Source: Dioszegia crocea
Lineage: Eukaryota > Basidiomycota > Tremellomycetes > Tremellales > Bulleribasidiaceae
Reading direction: 5' to 3'
Length of the DNA: 64,000 bases
NCBI GenBank assembly: GCA_001600615.1
Contig: BCKK01000003.1
Span: 508,500 to 572,499, forward strand
Shown here: piece after piece, positions 11,535-21,043 of the stretch
Layout: every line of letters starts with the position of its first letter
How positions within the stretch are numbered: the first letter of the stretch is position 1
Notes under the pieces: generated by a model
Seen by the model: only the letters and a program-made list of their open reading frames with translations
Told to the model about the DNA's origin: nothing
Database searches by the model: none
Made by a program: the position numbers and the translations under genes

Positions 11535-12500
11535 CACAAAGCCGAGGCATAGCTTTGGGAAAGGTGGACAGCTTGCGCAAGTTGCAAAGCGGCCCGACCT
11601 TGGAGGAGGCGCTTGTCAACACCGCTGCGAACATCGGCGCGACGACGGCATGTGTCAACACTGCAATCGCCGTCGCCCCGGCTCCGAACATCCTCATGGT
11701 GGTGACAAGGACCATGAGAGGTTCGGAGGTAGCGTACAGCCAACTGTCGTGGCTCACACAAGAATAGACATCGAGTTACCTCATGCGTCCCCCACTTTAC
11801 CCCACTCTCGTAAATTACTAATAGTGGCGGACCGGTGCTGTTCGAGGCTGTTCGGCACCGCGGCCACGAGGAATGTACGCGCTAGTAAGTGGGTCGACGA
11901 CATCGTACACCGCACTTCCACCCACTGACGTCTCGAGAGTCGGGACTGCTACCAGCTGCTACCCATATGGCGCTCTCGGTACTCGGAGCGAACTGAGCTT
12001 GCGTGGGCTGTCTAACGGGCTAATCGCGCGACGCATTCCTCCCTCTCCCATGCATGCGTCCCGCTCAGCCTCTGCGTCAGCGGCGGTGGAGGGCAGTGGA
12101 GGGCTGTCAAACACCATACACTAGCCAATCTGGACAGCAGTGTGTGCTGTAAACGTGCTGTAAAGATGTTGAGGAGTGAGAATTAGAAATAGAGCGGGGT
12201 CTACTGGGGTACCGGGTACGGGTACCACGTTGTGTCCCACCTTCACCCCACTTGCAGAATCCGGCACCGCACGCCCGTGTCCGCATCGGCTTACCGCTCA
12301 GCGATGCAGTCAGCTACGGGATCACTCAACCCGACCCAAGCTTGGAAAGTGTCTGCAGAGTTATGGAAGGACAAGAGGGGCACAGATGCATGACCCACAT
12401 TATGACATTACGAAGAGACTAGATTCTTCCCTGATTCCCCAGATACTGATACCGTACAAATATGACCGACAACGACCCATCCTGAAACCTCCGCCTAGAC
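11535..12500. other. Intergenic region, about 1 kb
   Basis: This lies between the promoter of lectin paralogue 2 and the 3' end of the sugar permease. Open frames on both strands are short, lack splice-site support and show no domain character. A repeated GGTACC/GGGTAC motif occurs near 12207-12226. Otherwise I see nothing. Confidence 0.5.
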
Positions 12501-14555
12501 CTACTTCGCAACTACCTCAACATGCTGAAGCTCGGCCTTCTCTTTGATCTCAGAACTATCGTCGTGCCCAGAAAGCGCCGTGACTGATAAGTCAGCACTG
12601 GAAGTATAACGGGGGTTGAGGATTGACTCACTGTCCAGAACAGTCGATTTGAACTTCCTGGCTGAGACACCATTCGCGAAGAGGTGGTCGATCTCAAGGT
12701 ATGTCCGGTCTTTACATTCCGGTACTCTGAAGTATGTGTAGGCAAAGCAGAGACCGCCAATGCCGAACCAGAACCATCCGGACTTGGCACCCCAGTTGAA
12801 CGCCTATTTGTCAGCTGCGAAGCCAAGTGTTGAATCACAAACTCACATCTGTGTTGAGCATTCTGGGAAGGAGTTGACCAATGACGATGTTGGTGATGAT
12901 GTAGGCAGTACGAGCTAGGGCGACAGTCTTATTGCGAAGACGAGAGTTGGGAATTTCGGCAATGATACCGTAGCAGATAGGACCGACTGATAGCTTGAAT
13001 GCCAACTGAATCATGATCATCATGATGGCGACACCGATGGCCACATCGGTCGTTCCCGATACACCGAGGATACCGAGGACCATTTGGAAGAGTGCGATGG
13101 CTGCAGTGCCGTACAGGTAGGATGTACGACGGCCAACATAGCCTGTAAGGTAGATGGCGGTACCGGTTGCCACAATGTTGACGGATTGGATAGCCATGGA
13201 GTAGTTGAAAGCCATGACGGCAGACATGCCAGCTTGGGTCAAGCTAGGAATCAGCTGAGCTCTAGTTGATGTTGTATAATTGACTTACTAGGTGGTAGCA
13301 TAACCGGTGACACCCTGGCCGGTAAGAGGCTGGATAGCAAAGACGGCACAGGCGATCTCTGTACGACGCAAGTTGACACCTCGGAAGCAGTCGAGATATG
13401 TGGCGGATTTAAGCTCCTCCTTCTCCTTCGCGTCCGTGTATTTGATGAGCTCGACCTGTTCCTGGATCTGAGATTCGGAATAGTATCCGGGGCGTGCTAG
13501 TCGGCGAATCGTACGGCCAGCCTCGTCATATCGGCCTTTGCGGACAAGGTGCCAGGGGCCTGAAGTCAGCATTGCGCGGCATAAGGCCTATAAAGATAAG
13601 GACTTACTTTCGGGAGCGAGGAAGCCGACGATGAAAAGAGGTAGAGGCCAGGCCCATTGAATCATGTAGGGCATGCGCCATGCCCAGTCGTCAGGGAGTT
13701 GAAGAGAGCCTCGGAGGATGCCAGCAGCGAGGAAGTTGCCCATGCCCCAGCACATGGAGACCCAGCTGAGGTGTGAGCTAGGCCAAATGTGGCAGAGATA
13801 GAGCAACTTACCAGGTAAGGTAACCCCTCATAGCAGTAGGGCAGATTTCAGCGGCGTAGGCGGTTGTCTTTATACGTCAGCAAGTGTCTAGGTCAAGTGT
13901 AGGAACACTCACCAGAGTCTGATAGATTCCCCAGGGGAAACCACACAGCATGTTCCCCATCATGAGCATAGCGAGATTCTGGGCAAAGACGAGCATGAAG
14001 ACTGGATATCAGCACAAGCTCAGTCTGACAGGTAGAGAGCACTCACTAGCAAGAGTCAAAAGAACCATTCCCAACATGTAGACTTTGCGCGAGCCAAATC
14101 GATCCGTGGCCCATCCGACAAATAAGAGTCCCGCTACCGCTCCAATTTGCTGCCCGTTGTTGATTGCAGCTTGCCAGTCCGAGGGGATGGCTTTCGTCCC
14201 ACTGGGTCCAGCACCAGGCACACCAAAGCGTTCCTTGTATGCTGGCTGAGCAAAGAAGTTGTTCACCTGGATTCGTCAGTAGATTTCACATCGGCAGATA
14301 GGGGCGACTCACCAGACCAGTATCCATACCATCCATAATCAAAGCTGCACTCAGAGCCATAGACCACAGCGCTGCTGGGTAATAGATCCTGATGAGCTGT
14401 TTGAGGCTCAACTTGGTCTCGGCGTCTCCAGCAGCGATAGCAGCTTGGACCATGTCGGATTCGCGTAGAGAATCCATGACATTGTCGCCCTCGATGCGAG
14501 ATAGCTCATGGTGCTGGTCGTACTGAAGATCCTTCTCGTTCTTGATGGTGGTCAT
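12501..14555 (-). CDS. MFS sugar:H+ symporter, alpha-glucoside (maltose) permease type
   Basis: This is a multi-exon gene of about 560 residues. The start at 14555 gives MTTIKNEKDLQ, then a hydrophilic N-terminus. The first membrane helix contains the family motif GMDTGLVNNFFAQPAYKERFG (shown over two exons). The loop signature GWATDRFGSRKVYM follows helix 2, and a PESPWHL-like stretch opens the central loop. TM helices 7-12 occupy about 12.8-13.3 kb, including the YGIIAEIPNSRLRNKT sugar-transporter signature. The C-terminal exon ends ELQHVEVVAK. The N-terminal pattern is closest to the yeast Mal/Mph alpha-glucoside branch, so maltose or a related alpha-glucoside is the likely substrate, but specificity cannot be read from sequence. 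It lies between two lectin-like genes. Confidence 0.85.
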
Positions 14556-14605
14556 TGTGAAAGTGCGGGAGGGGAGGGTGCCTGCTAACCAATGATGGCC
14601 CAATT

Positions 14606-14615
14606 GCTTTATATG
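14606..14615 (-). promoter_or_regulatory. Candidate TATA box of the sugar permease
   Basis: Minus-strand CATATAAAG lies about 55 bp upstream of the permease ATG at 14555. Confidence 0.45.
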
Positions 14616-15378
14616 AAGACGAGGTATGGATCAGCAATACCCCGCGCGGCCCCCACCGGGGCCATCGGGCATTCCTGCCGAAATCCGGGGCCTTTCCTGC
14701 CCTTGTGGACTCCTTGTGGATGCTGTCTCTCGTGCCTCGGAGAGCGAGGACGACCTCTCACATACCTCACTCGTCAGCATCGCAAACCTCCCGAACGATG
14801 CCATCTACCATCACATGCTTCCTTTCGGTACGTTTCTCGCTCCTTCGGCGCATTTCCACTGTGCACGATGATGGACTGGATATGATAGAGTTTTGCCATG
14901 GAAGCTAGACGAGAGGGTGAGCTCCGAGTATAGCTCCGGAGCGTCCCCGGTTCCGGTGGCCGGTCGGAACCGCGGATAAACATTTCTCCGGATCAAGCCA
15001 CCCGCCGCTTGGTGGAGGAAGGTGGAGGCCTGGGCCCTGTGGCAGTAGTGTGGCCGTGTGGAGTCTGGGAATTATGACAAGAGCTGCTTTGCGACATTGA
15101 TATCATAGACAGGTCTGACTCAGATGGCCGACCCCCGGGCTGGTCAGAGAGGGCTGCTCTTGACTGGGTTGTTGGAGCAAGAGTACTGCTGAGTCTGATC
15201 AAAGGACCACACTGTGTGTCGAGAAGAACTCTTCCACGTTCAATTGACATTCTTATGAATGCATAGAGAGCAAAGTCCATAGATGCCATTATAAATGTGG
15301 TACCATCTCGGGTACGACAGATTGTCCATATTCAGCAAGCCCTCTGCTCCACCCTCTCTCATCATCTCTCAAGCACAC
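14616..15378. other. Intergenic region upstream of the permease
   Basis: There is no convincing gene. The region is GC-rich near 14640-14700 and contains several CCGG/CTCCGG elements at 14920-14995, including a perfect 7-bp inverted repeat listed separately. It includes the 3' flank of lectin paralogue 3. Confidence 0.5.
14949..14971. promoter_or_regulatory. Inverted CCG/CGG repeat upstream of the sugar permease
   Basis: GGTTCCG and CGGAACC form a perfect 7-bp inverted repeat with a 9-bp spacer, about 395 bp upstream of the permease start. Paired CGG half-sites are typical targets of fungal Zn2Cys6 activators, which regulate maltose permeases in yeasts. The regulatory role is inference. Confidence 0.35.
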
Positions 15379-16600
15379 CTAAGCCAAAACAGTGAAGGCC
15401 TGGTAGGGGTCGCCGTTGGTGGAGCAGACCCAAGTCTGAACATCCGCGGCGGTGACGTAGGGCTTCTCGAAGCTGGGTCCAGACTCCTTGACGACGTCCA
15501 AGCATTGGTCTGGAACATTAGCTTGGCTCTTAAGTGCGTGATGGTCAAACTCACTGTTGGCGGTCTGCAGAGTGGTGCCTGAGTTGTACCAAGTCTGCTG
15601 GGGAACACCGTCGTAGCAGGTATAGATCTTGGCGCCGACGCCGTTGGCGGGGTTAGATCCGGCGTCGAGGCAGAGTTCGGGGTGGTTGTGGAGACGCACG
15701 GGTCCGCTCGAGCCGGCAGATGGGAGGTCCCAGAGCTGGAAGTCGGCGTTGTAGTCGTTGAAGCAGCCAGCACTGGAGATGTCAGCAATAGTCCAGGCAA
15801 CGAGTTAGAAAACACTCACACTCCGACCCTGGCGCTGATACCAGCAAAGCCTCCAGCAACAGTCAGGCAGATGTCGTTACGGCCGACGGGGTGGATACGC
15901 TTGCCCTGGCCAGCAACATCGCGGATGACATCGCCACGGGGGACGTTGGGGAGGATGTCGGTGCTGGATGACTGAGATGGGGCAGGAGCGGCTGAGGAGC
16001 TGACTACGGCCGAGGCAGAAGCAGACGGAGCGGGGTCATTGAAGCGAACGTTATACACTGGAATATAAGCTTGCAGTAAAGGTACTTGGTGCAAGCAAAA
16101 CTTACCTTGGTTGGTGTTACCAGTGGTGCAAGCGTAGGTCTGAGGTCCGTTGTCTCCCTGGTCAATGCACTGGTTACCGCCAGTCTGAGCGATACGGTTG
16201 TCGTCGGTGAGGTACCAGGTCTGCTGAGGGGCGCCGGGGTATGACTGCCACACCTGAATCATCAGCGAGGTCCTTACTCATGTAACAGTTTACTTACCTT
16301 GAGGGCACCGTTGTTTCCGGGCTGAAGTCCGATGTCGAGGGCGTAGTTGGTGCCGCTGACAACTACGGAGCCGGAGCCCCTGGAGATGTCCCAGAAGGAG
16401 GCAGCGCTGCACAGAAGGTCGGTGACGGGGGTGCCGTTGCTGACGGAGCCAGCGGAGACGGCAGCCCGACCGCCCTGGACGGAAAGACAGTAACCGTTCT
16501 TTCGGCCAGACTCGATGAGACGGCTCGACTCGCGCTTGGTGATGGGCGAAGCGGAGGTAAGAGCGAGAAGGGGAAGCAGAGCAAAGAGTGAGGCAATCAT
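15379..16600 (-). CDS. Secreted double-domain beta-trefoil lectin-like protein (paralogue 3)
   Basis: Five exons (minus strand: 16298-16600, 16106-16253, 15820-16057, 15555-15772, 15379-15509) sum to 345 residues in phase. The signal peptide (MIASLFALLPLLALTSASP) and the following KR are nearly identical to paralogue 2. Domain 1 shows GYCLSVQGG, YALDIG and PQQTWYLTDD; domain 2 shows NDICLTVAGG, PELCLDAGS, PQQTWYNSG and DQCLDVV. The domain linker is Ser/Ala-rich and six residues longer than in paralogue 2. Exons 1, 2 and 5 have the same length as their counterparts, so the two genes are recent duplicates that now flank the sugar permease. Extracellular glycan binding is inferred. Confidence 0.85.
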
Positions 16601-16683
16601 TGTGATGGATGGATGGGTTTGTGTTTGGTGTGATGGTGGAAGGAAGTGATTGTGTGGGGGAGAGAAGAGGTCAGAGTGAGTCT

Positions 16684-16692
16684 CTTATATGT
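16684..16692 (-). promoter_or_regulatory. TATA box of lectin gene 3
   Basis: Minus-strand ACATATAAGAG lies about 85 bp upstream of the ATG at 16600. It is the third TATATAAG-type element in this gene family. Confidence 0.55.
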
Positions 16693-17937
16693 CCATCCTG
16701 AAGGCAGTGATTTCCAACAAGGACGGAGTAATAGAAGCTTCGGAGATTTTGAGTACTGTTCTTACTCATGAGATCTAAGACAAGGATGACTGACGCACCG
16801 CTTTGGACGCGACGATCCAAGTCACGCGGAGGAGGCGGGGTTCTCTGGTGATGATCCGAAACACCCGGGGTCTAATCTATATTTAGAGCGCCACCTTTTC
16901 CTATTGATTGCCCGCGGGGAATCAGAGAAAATTACTACTTTCGGAGTTATTCCTTTTGAATCATTAGGATTTTCGTTTGGATTCCTTTGGATTAGGAAAA
17001 GAGGACTCGGTGATCGTCCCCCGGGACTTTGTGTGGCCATGCGTATGCGCCAAGCGGTGCATATTCGGCAAAGATGAGATCGTCCATGATCGACCTGTGC
17101 ATCATCGTTGTGTGACTCCTGTGTCACTGCCTCAACGCCCCGGCTAAAGGATATAGTCCGGCCTCTACCAGGACCTACATACTCAGCCGAAGATCTGAAA
17201 GAGCTGGAGAGGCCGAAGGATGATGCGCTGACGAGGCGTGCGTTGGAGTCTAGTGAGGCGCCTCCGCCACAGACACGAGCACACGAGATCCCTGAGATCT
17301 TATCCCGAGCGATGCATGATGGTCCAGTTCATGGCGAACGAAGCGTCGCTAAGTGCCGCATTGCTGAGCGACAGCGTGGACATGAAACGTATGGAGACGG
17401 ACGTCGGACTTTGATGGATGGCCAACGTCGCAATGACGTCCCGGATCTAGGACATCGTGAAGCAGTGCCACAGACGCAACGTGTGCGTGTTCTAGAGAGG
17501 CAGTGCTGGATGCAATTGTAAGTTGCGCCTCACGTAAGGTCGCCAGAGTGAGCTGGAGAAGACACGGGAAGGAAGATGACATCTGATTGCGGACAATTAC
17601 ATGATGTGATGAGATTCTTAGAACTACTAAGCATCGCAAAGAAGCCTCTGGTGTCAGTATTCTGAGAGTCGAACGGATCTGGCACGCAACGCATGCGCAG
17701 AAAGTCGCAGAAACCTGCAGAAGCAGAGAGAAGGGTCGAAGCCATGATCCAAAATTCTGGTCATGCGTCATCATTTGACGTAATTGAAGCGCGTGACGTC
17801 ATTTCTGAAACGGACGCGTTTCATCTTGGGGGAGGGCGCGAATAAGGCGACGCGACGCAGAGGTCTAGCCTCGTGCTCCCTATGCAGACTCTACTCTTCG
17901 TTCGCCAATTCAATCTCATCGGAGTAGAGCAAGCAGC
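16693..17937. other. Intergenic region, about 1.2 kb
   Basis: Open frames such as the plus-strand one at 17108-17521 lack recognisable domains, introns or codon-use support, so I do not call them. The region is AT-richer near 16890-16990. It holds two CRE-like elements near the downstream gene (listed separately). Confidence 0.5.
17776..17801. promoter_or_regulatory. Two CRE-like sites (TGACGTAA, TGACGTCA)
   Basis: TGACGTAA at 17776-17783 and a perfect palindromic TGACGTCA at 17794-17801 lie about 140-160 bp upstream of the transposase-derived gene. They match the consensus of fungal bZIP factors of the ATF/CREB class. Function is inferred. Confidence 0.4.
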
Positions 17938-19260
17938 ATGCCAAACTCCACCGAAAAACAGCGCCGGGAGCTCAAATTCCTAGATAGAGAAATACGCAAG
18001 CTTTCCCCAATCATCTGCATCAAAGCCGCTCGTCGATACTTGACATACCTCATTCTCAAACGCGCAGATCTCAGGCGTCGAAGCGACAGGCGCAAATATC
18101 GGATCAATGAGAGAATTGATGAGCTTCTGGATCAGGAGGGAGGGAGCGACTTTCAGGACAATGTTCAACGTGACGCCGGAGGAAATGTGTATGTTGGTGG
18201 ACAGATTTGCGGATGATGAGGTCTTTAGCGCTGGAAGGTGGCCTGTGAAGTATCAGATGGCGGTGACGGTGTATAAGATGGCGCATGGGGCTAGTGATGA
18301 GGAGTTGGCTAGGAAGTTCGGCGTGAAAAGTGAGTCTTGGTGACGCGGTCCCGCCCAGGTTGTTAGCTGATAACCAGTTGCTCCCTTTGTTGAAATATGG
18401 ACGGATCGTGTCCTCAAAGCCATCAATCGCCAAGTCCCTGAAATCATCGCCTGGCCTAGCCCAACAGAACGGACGGCCCTCAAACGTGATATCCGCCAAA
18501 AGCACGGTATACCAGACTGTGTCGGCTTTGTCGACCACACCTACTTCCCCATTCGCCCCCTCGACCTCGCCCACCCCCCTCCACATCGCACAGTATACGA
18601 TCCTCGTCCACCTCCCCAAGCCATCGACGTCCTCGGCTCCATAGATGACTCCATGCGATTCACCTACATCGCTTCGAGATCCGATTTCCCGACATTTGCG
18701 CGGTCATTACAGTACGAGTCGACGCTTGAGCGAAAACCCGCAAAACACTATCGATCGGGAGAGTACCTGTTGGCGCCGGAGAGCTTTGTTTCGACTGTGA
18801 GGATCATTACGCCATTCAGAAATTCAGAGGCTGGGCTGGACGATGGGCAGGTACGTATTACGTGCTTCTGCGGCTCAACACTTAGGCTAATTCCTAGATC
18901 TACTTCAATGGAACAGTCAAAACAGCTATTACATCGATTCAGCGCGCGTTCGCTCTCGTCAAAGCCCGCTGGCGCATCGTCAATACGCTCAGTCCAGTAT
19001 CGAGCGAGGCCGAAGAGGAACGAGCGCTGTCGATAATACTGGCGGCGTTCTGTCTGCACAATCTGACTGTGGCGTCATGGGAGATGTTTGTGAGTGAGGA
19101 GACGTTGGGGTCAGAGGTGCTCAAGGCGGAGAAGGAAAGGGTGCCGGAACCTGAGCCTGAGGTGGATCCAGCTGGCTACATCAATGGGAAGTTGGGTATT
19201 GGAAGGCGGGAGAGGTTGGTAGAGAAGATGGTGGAGATGGTTGAGATGGAGAGAAGGTGA
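17938..19260 (+). CDS. PIF/Harbinger transposase-derived (HARBI1-like) protein
   Basis: The reading frame runs through 18107-18329, 18378-18850 and 18898-19260 (352 residues if started at 18107), with exact phases and introns carrying CTGAT branch motifs. The DDE_Tnp_4 framework is visible: an N-terminal FRTMFNVTPEEMCMLVDRF segment, FGVK, CVGFVDHTYFPI, GEYLLAPESF, IITPFRN and IQRAFALVKARWRIV. The first catalytic Asp (FVDHT) is present. The usual GDSGY is APESF and the usual VERAFG Glu is Gln (IQRAF), so two of three catalytic residues appear lost. The 5' end is unclear. A frame starting at 17938 could join through a weak 43-nt intron (18032-18074), the protein could start at 18107, or there is a frameshift. 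A domesticated non-catalytic protein is the favoured reading. Confidence 0.65.
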
Positions 19261-19729
19261 CGGAACAGGTCGTCATCGGGTATAGGTGATCAATGCACTG
19301 ATGATGGGCATTTCGGACGGATTCTACAGTCGGAGTTAGTCCAATATGTCAGTGGTTCCAGACGGATTTCGGTCCAACTACCGGCGGAATGAGACTATAT
19401 GCTCACTTTGGGGCGTGGCTCGCCGGGTGAACTTCATATGCAGGATAGTATAGCGCCTTATTCGATCTGGATGACAGGGCAATGATACATCTACACAAGT
19501 CGTCGGCTTGAAAGAGCTTTGGGTAGAGCCAAAGCCACGTGGCAATTTGACGGACGCGTCACCTGGCTCAAGCGAGGATTTCGCGAATTCGATTGTACAT
19601 TTCGTCTTGCCTATAGTCTGTGTAATCGTAAGCGAATCCCCCACCCCCTCTGCCTTCCCAGCACTTGCTGATGCCCTTCAGCCGAGCCGCATATCCCCAA
19701 CTTTCCCCCTTTCCCTCCCCTCATTGATC
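19261..19729. other. Intergenic region upstream of the first MYND gene
   Basis: No gene is called. The open frame upstream of 19730 is continuous with the MYND gene, but family starts favour the ATG at 19730. A CACGTG palindrome lies at 19536-19541. Confidence 0.5.
19534..19543. promoter_or_regulatory. CACGTG element, MYND gene 1
   Basis: The 10-bp palindrome GCCACGTGGC lies about 190 bp upstream of the ATG at 19730. Related CCACGTG sites lie upstream of the other two MYND genes. CACGTG is the target of bHLH factors such as Cbf1 or Pho4. Confidence 0.4.
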
Positions 19730-20683
19730 ATGCCCGCCGGTCTCAAACCCGCTTCCGCGTCTCCCGACTCTACCTGCGCGAGCTGCTCCAAGACGCAGAG
19801 AGAACTGGGCGTCCCGCTGAAGGCGTGTGGAGGATGCAAGACGGTGCTTTACTGCTCCAAGAAGTGCCAGGATGTGGCTCGGAAGGCGCACGGAGCGGAG
19901 TGTCAGGAGATTCGCGCTGGAGGAGGAAAAGCGCCGGCACGGAATGAAGAGGCGCCAGCTGCTCGACCCCGGACGGAAGCTCGGCCATCTCAGCCAACTC
20001 AACCGGTAGCGCAGCCGAGAGAACGAGCTCCAGCTACATCCTTCGATACTCCCTATATCCAAGTCCGCACTACCCCATCCACCGACGCGAAACCCGACCC
20101 CTCCTCGGCTTCTGCCATACCTACCCTCGGCCCCGCCCACCCTACCCTACCCGGCATTCCCCAAGCCAAGACCCTGATGGACATGCTGGACTCCATGAAC
20201 ATTGCCGGTAAATCGGGTGGTTTCATGTCTACCATTTCAGGCGGCAAAGCAAGCGGCTCAGTCAAGGCTAGCGAGTCTGGTTTGGGCAACCTCACCCGTT
20301 CTTCCAAATCAAACGCCTACCTCTCTGCCCTTTCCGAGCGGGAGGCTATACGGCAGCTCATCGACTGTTTCCGTATGCGTTGCGAGGACGAGTACAAGTT
20401 CAACGGTCTTACCGTGGGACTGTATAATGACGATGATCCCGCTATTGAGTTCAACAAATTCTTGGCGTTGGCGGAGCAGGCAAAGGTGTTGCCGGATTGG
20501 TGGAGCGGGGCAAGACGGGCCGAGGCGCGGAATAAGGCGCAGGATCAGACTGGGAAATGCTGTATACACCAAACGGTGGAGAAGGCGGATGTAATCGCGG
20601 CGTATGATGGGGATTCGATGATGCCCATGAAGCTGAGAGGGTTGGCGGAGAGGGTGTACGGGACGCCGGTGATGAGGAATTAG
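19730..20683 (+). CDS. MYND zinc-finger protein, tandem paralogue 1
   Basis: This intronless gene encodes 317 residues. An N-terminal MYND finger (residues about 15-57) shows CASC, CGGC, YCSKKCQ and HGAEC. The Trp that usually precedes the His is replaced by Arg. A Pro/Ala/Thr-rich linker leads to a conserved C-terminal domain of about 120 residues with IRQLIDCFRMRCEDEY, LPDWW, CIHQTVEKADVIAAYDG and MKLRGLAERVYG. That C-terminal domain is shared with the next gene and more distantly with the third. MYND fingers bind proline-rich peptides of partner proteins; the cellular role here is unknown. Intronless structure is unusual in this intron-rich genome and may reflect retroduplication. Confidence 0.8.
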   Translation: MPAGLKPASASPDSTCASCSKTQRELGVPLKACGGCKTVLYCSKKCQDVARKAHGAECQEIRAGGGKAPARNEEAPAARPRTEARPSQPTQPVAQPRERAPATSFDTPYIQVRTTPSTDAKPDPSSASAIPTLGPAHPTLPGIPQAKTLMDMLDSMNIAGKSGGFMSTISGGKASGSVKASESGLGNLTRSSKSNAYLSALSEREAIRQLIDCFRMRCEDEYKFNGLTVGLYNDDDPAIEFNKFLALAEQAKVLPDWWSGARRAEARNKAQDQTGKCCIHQTVEKADVIAAYDGDSMMPMKLRGLAERVYGTPVMRN

Positions 20684-21043
20684 GGCCAGGGATCGGCGGT
20701 GAGAATAGTATAGTAGCTTGTCCTATCAATCTTGTTGACTGCAGCGTCCCGTCTGGGCTCGTCCAGCAGCCATATCCCCCACAACTCATTCCTTGCATGC
20801 CGTAACGCACCGAGGGTCTACTCGCCACGTGCGGCCAGGCGAACAACCTCAGAGCCGAAATTCAGCTGACCTCTATGTTGTGCTTCATCCAAGTACAAGC
20901 CCAGACAAGACATCCACCGTGAGTAAAGTTGCTATCCATGCTGATACCCTAGACGGACCCATCTGCCGCCTTTTCCCGTCACGCAACTACCCAAACTTCG
21001 CCATCCCTAAATCACCCAACTTCCCCTTTCATCCCCCTTCGCA
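20684..21043. other. Spacer between MYND genes 1 and 2
   Basis: 360 bp with no gene. It contains a CACGTG at 20826-20831 and a C/T-rich leader before the ATG at 21044. Confidence 0.5.
20826..20831. promoter_or_regulatory. CACGTG element, MYND gene 2
   Basis: GCCACGTG about 215 bp upstream of the start of MYND gene 2, at a position similar to the element of gene 1. Confidence 0.35.

Noticed and set aside
11494..11928. Plus-strand 144-residue frame antisense to the lectin promoter
   Set aside because: It crosses the TATA box and leader of lectin paralogue 2 and has no protein-like composition.
17108..17521. 137-residue plus-strand open frame
   Set aside because: No intron, domain, codon-use or conserved character; it lies in a long intergenic region and overlaps equally long frames on the other strand.
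17938..19260. Active DNA transposon
   Set aside because: Flanking terminal inverted repeats and an adjacent Myb-like partner are not visible, and two catalytic residues appear lost.
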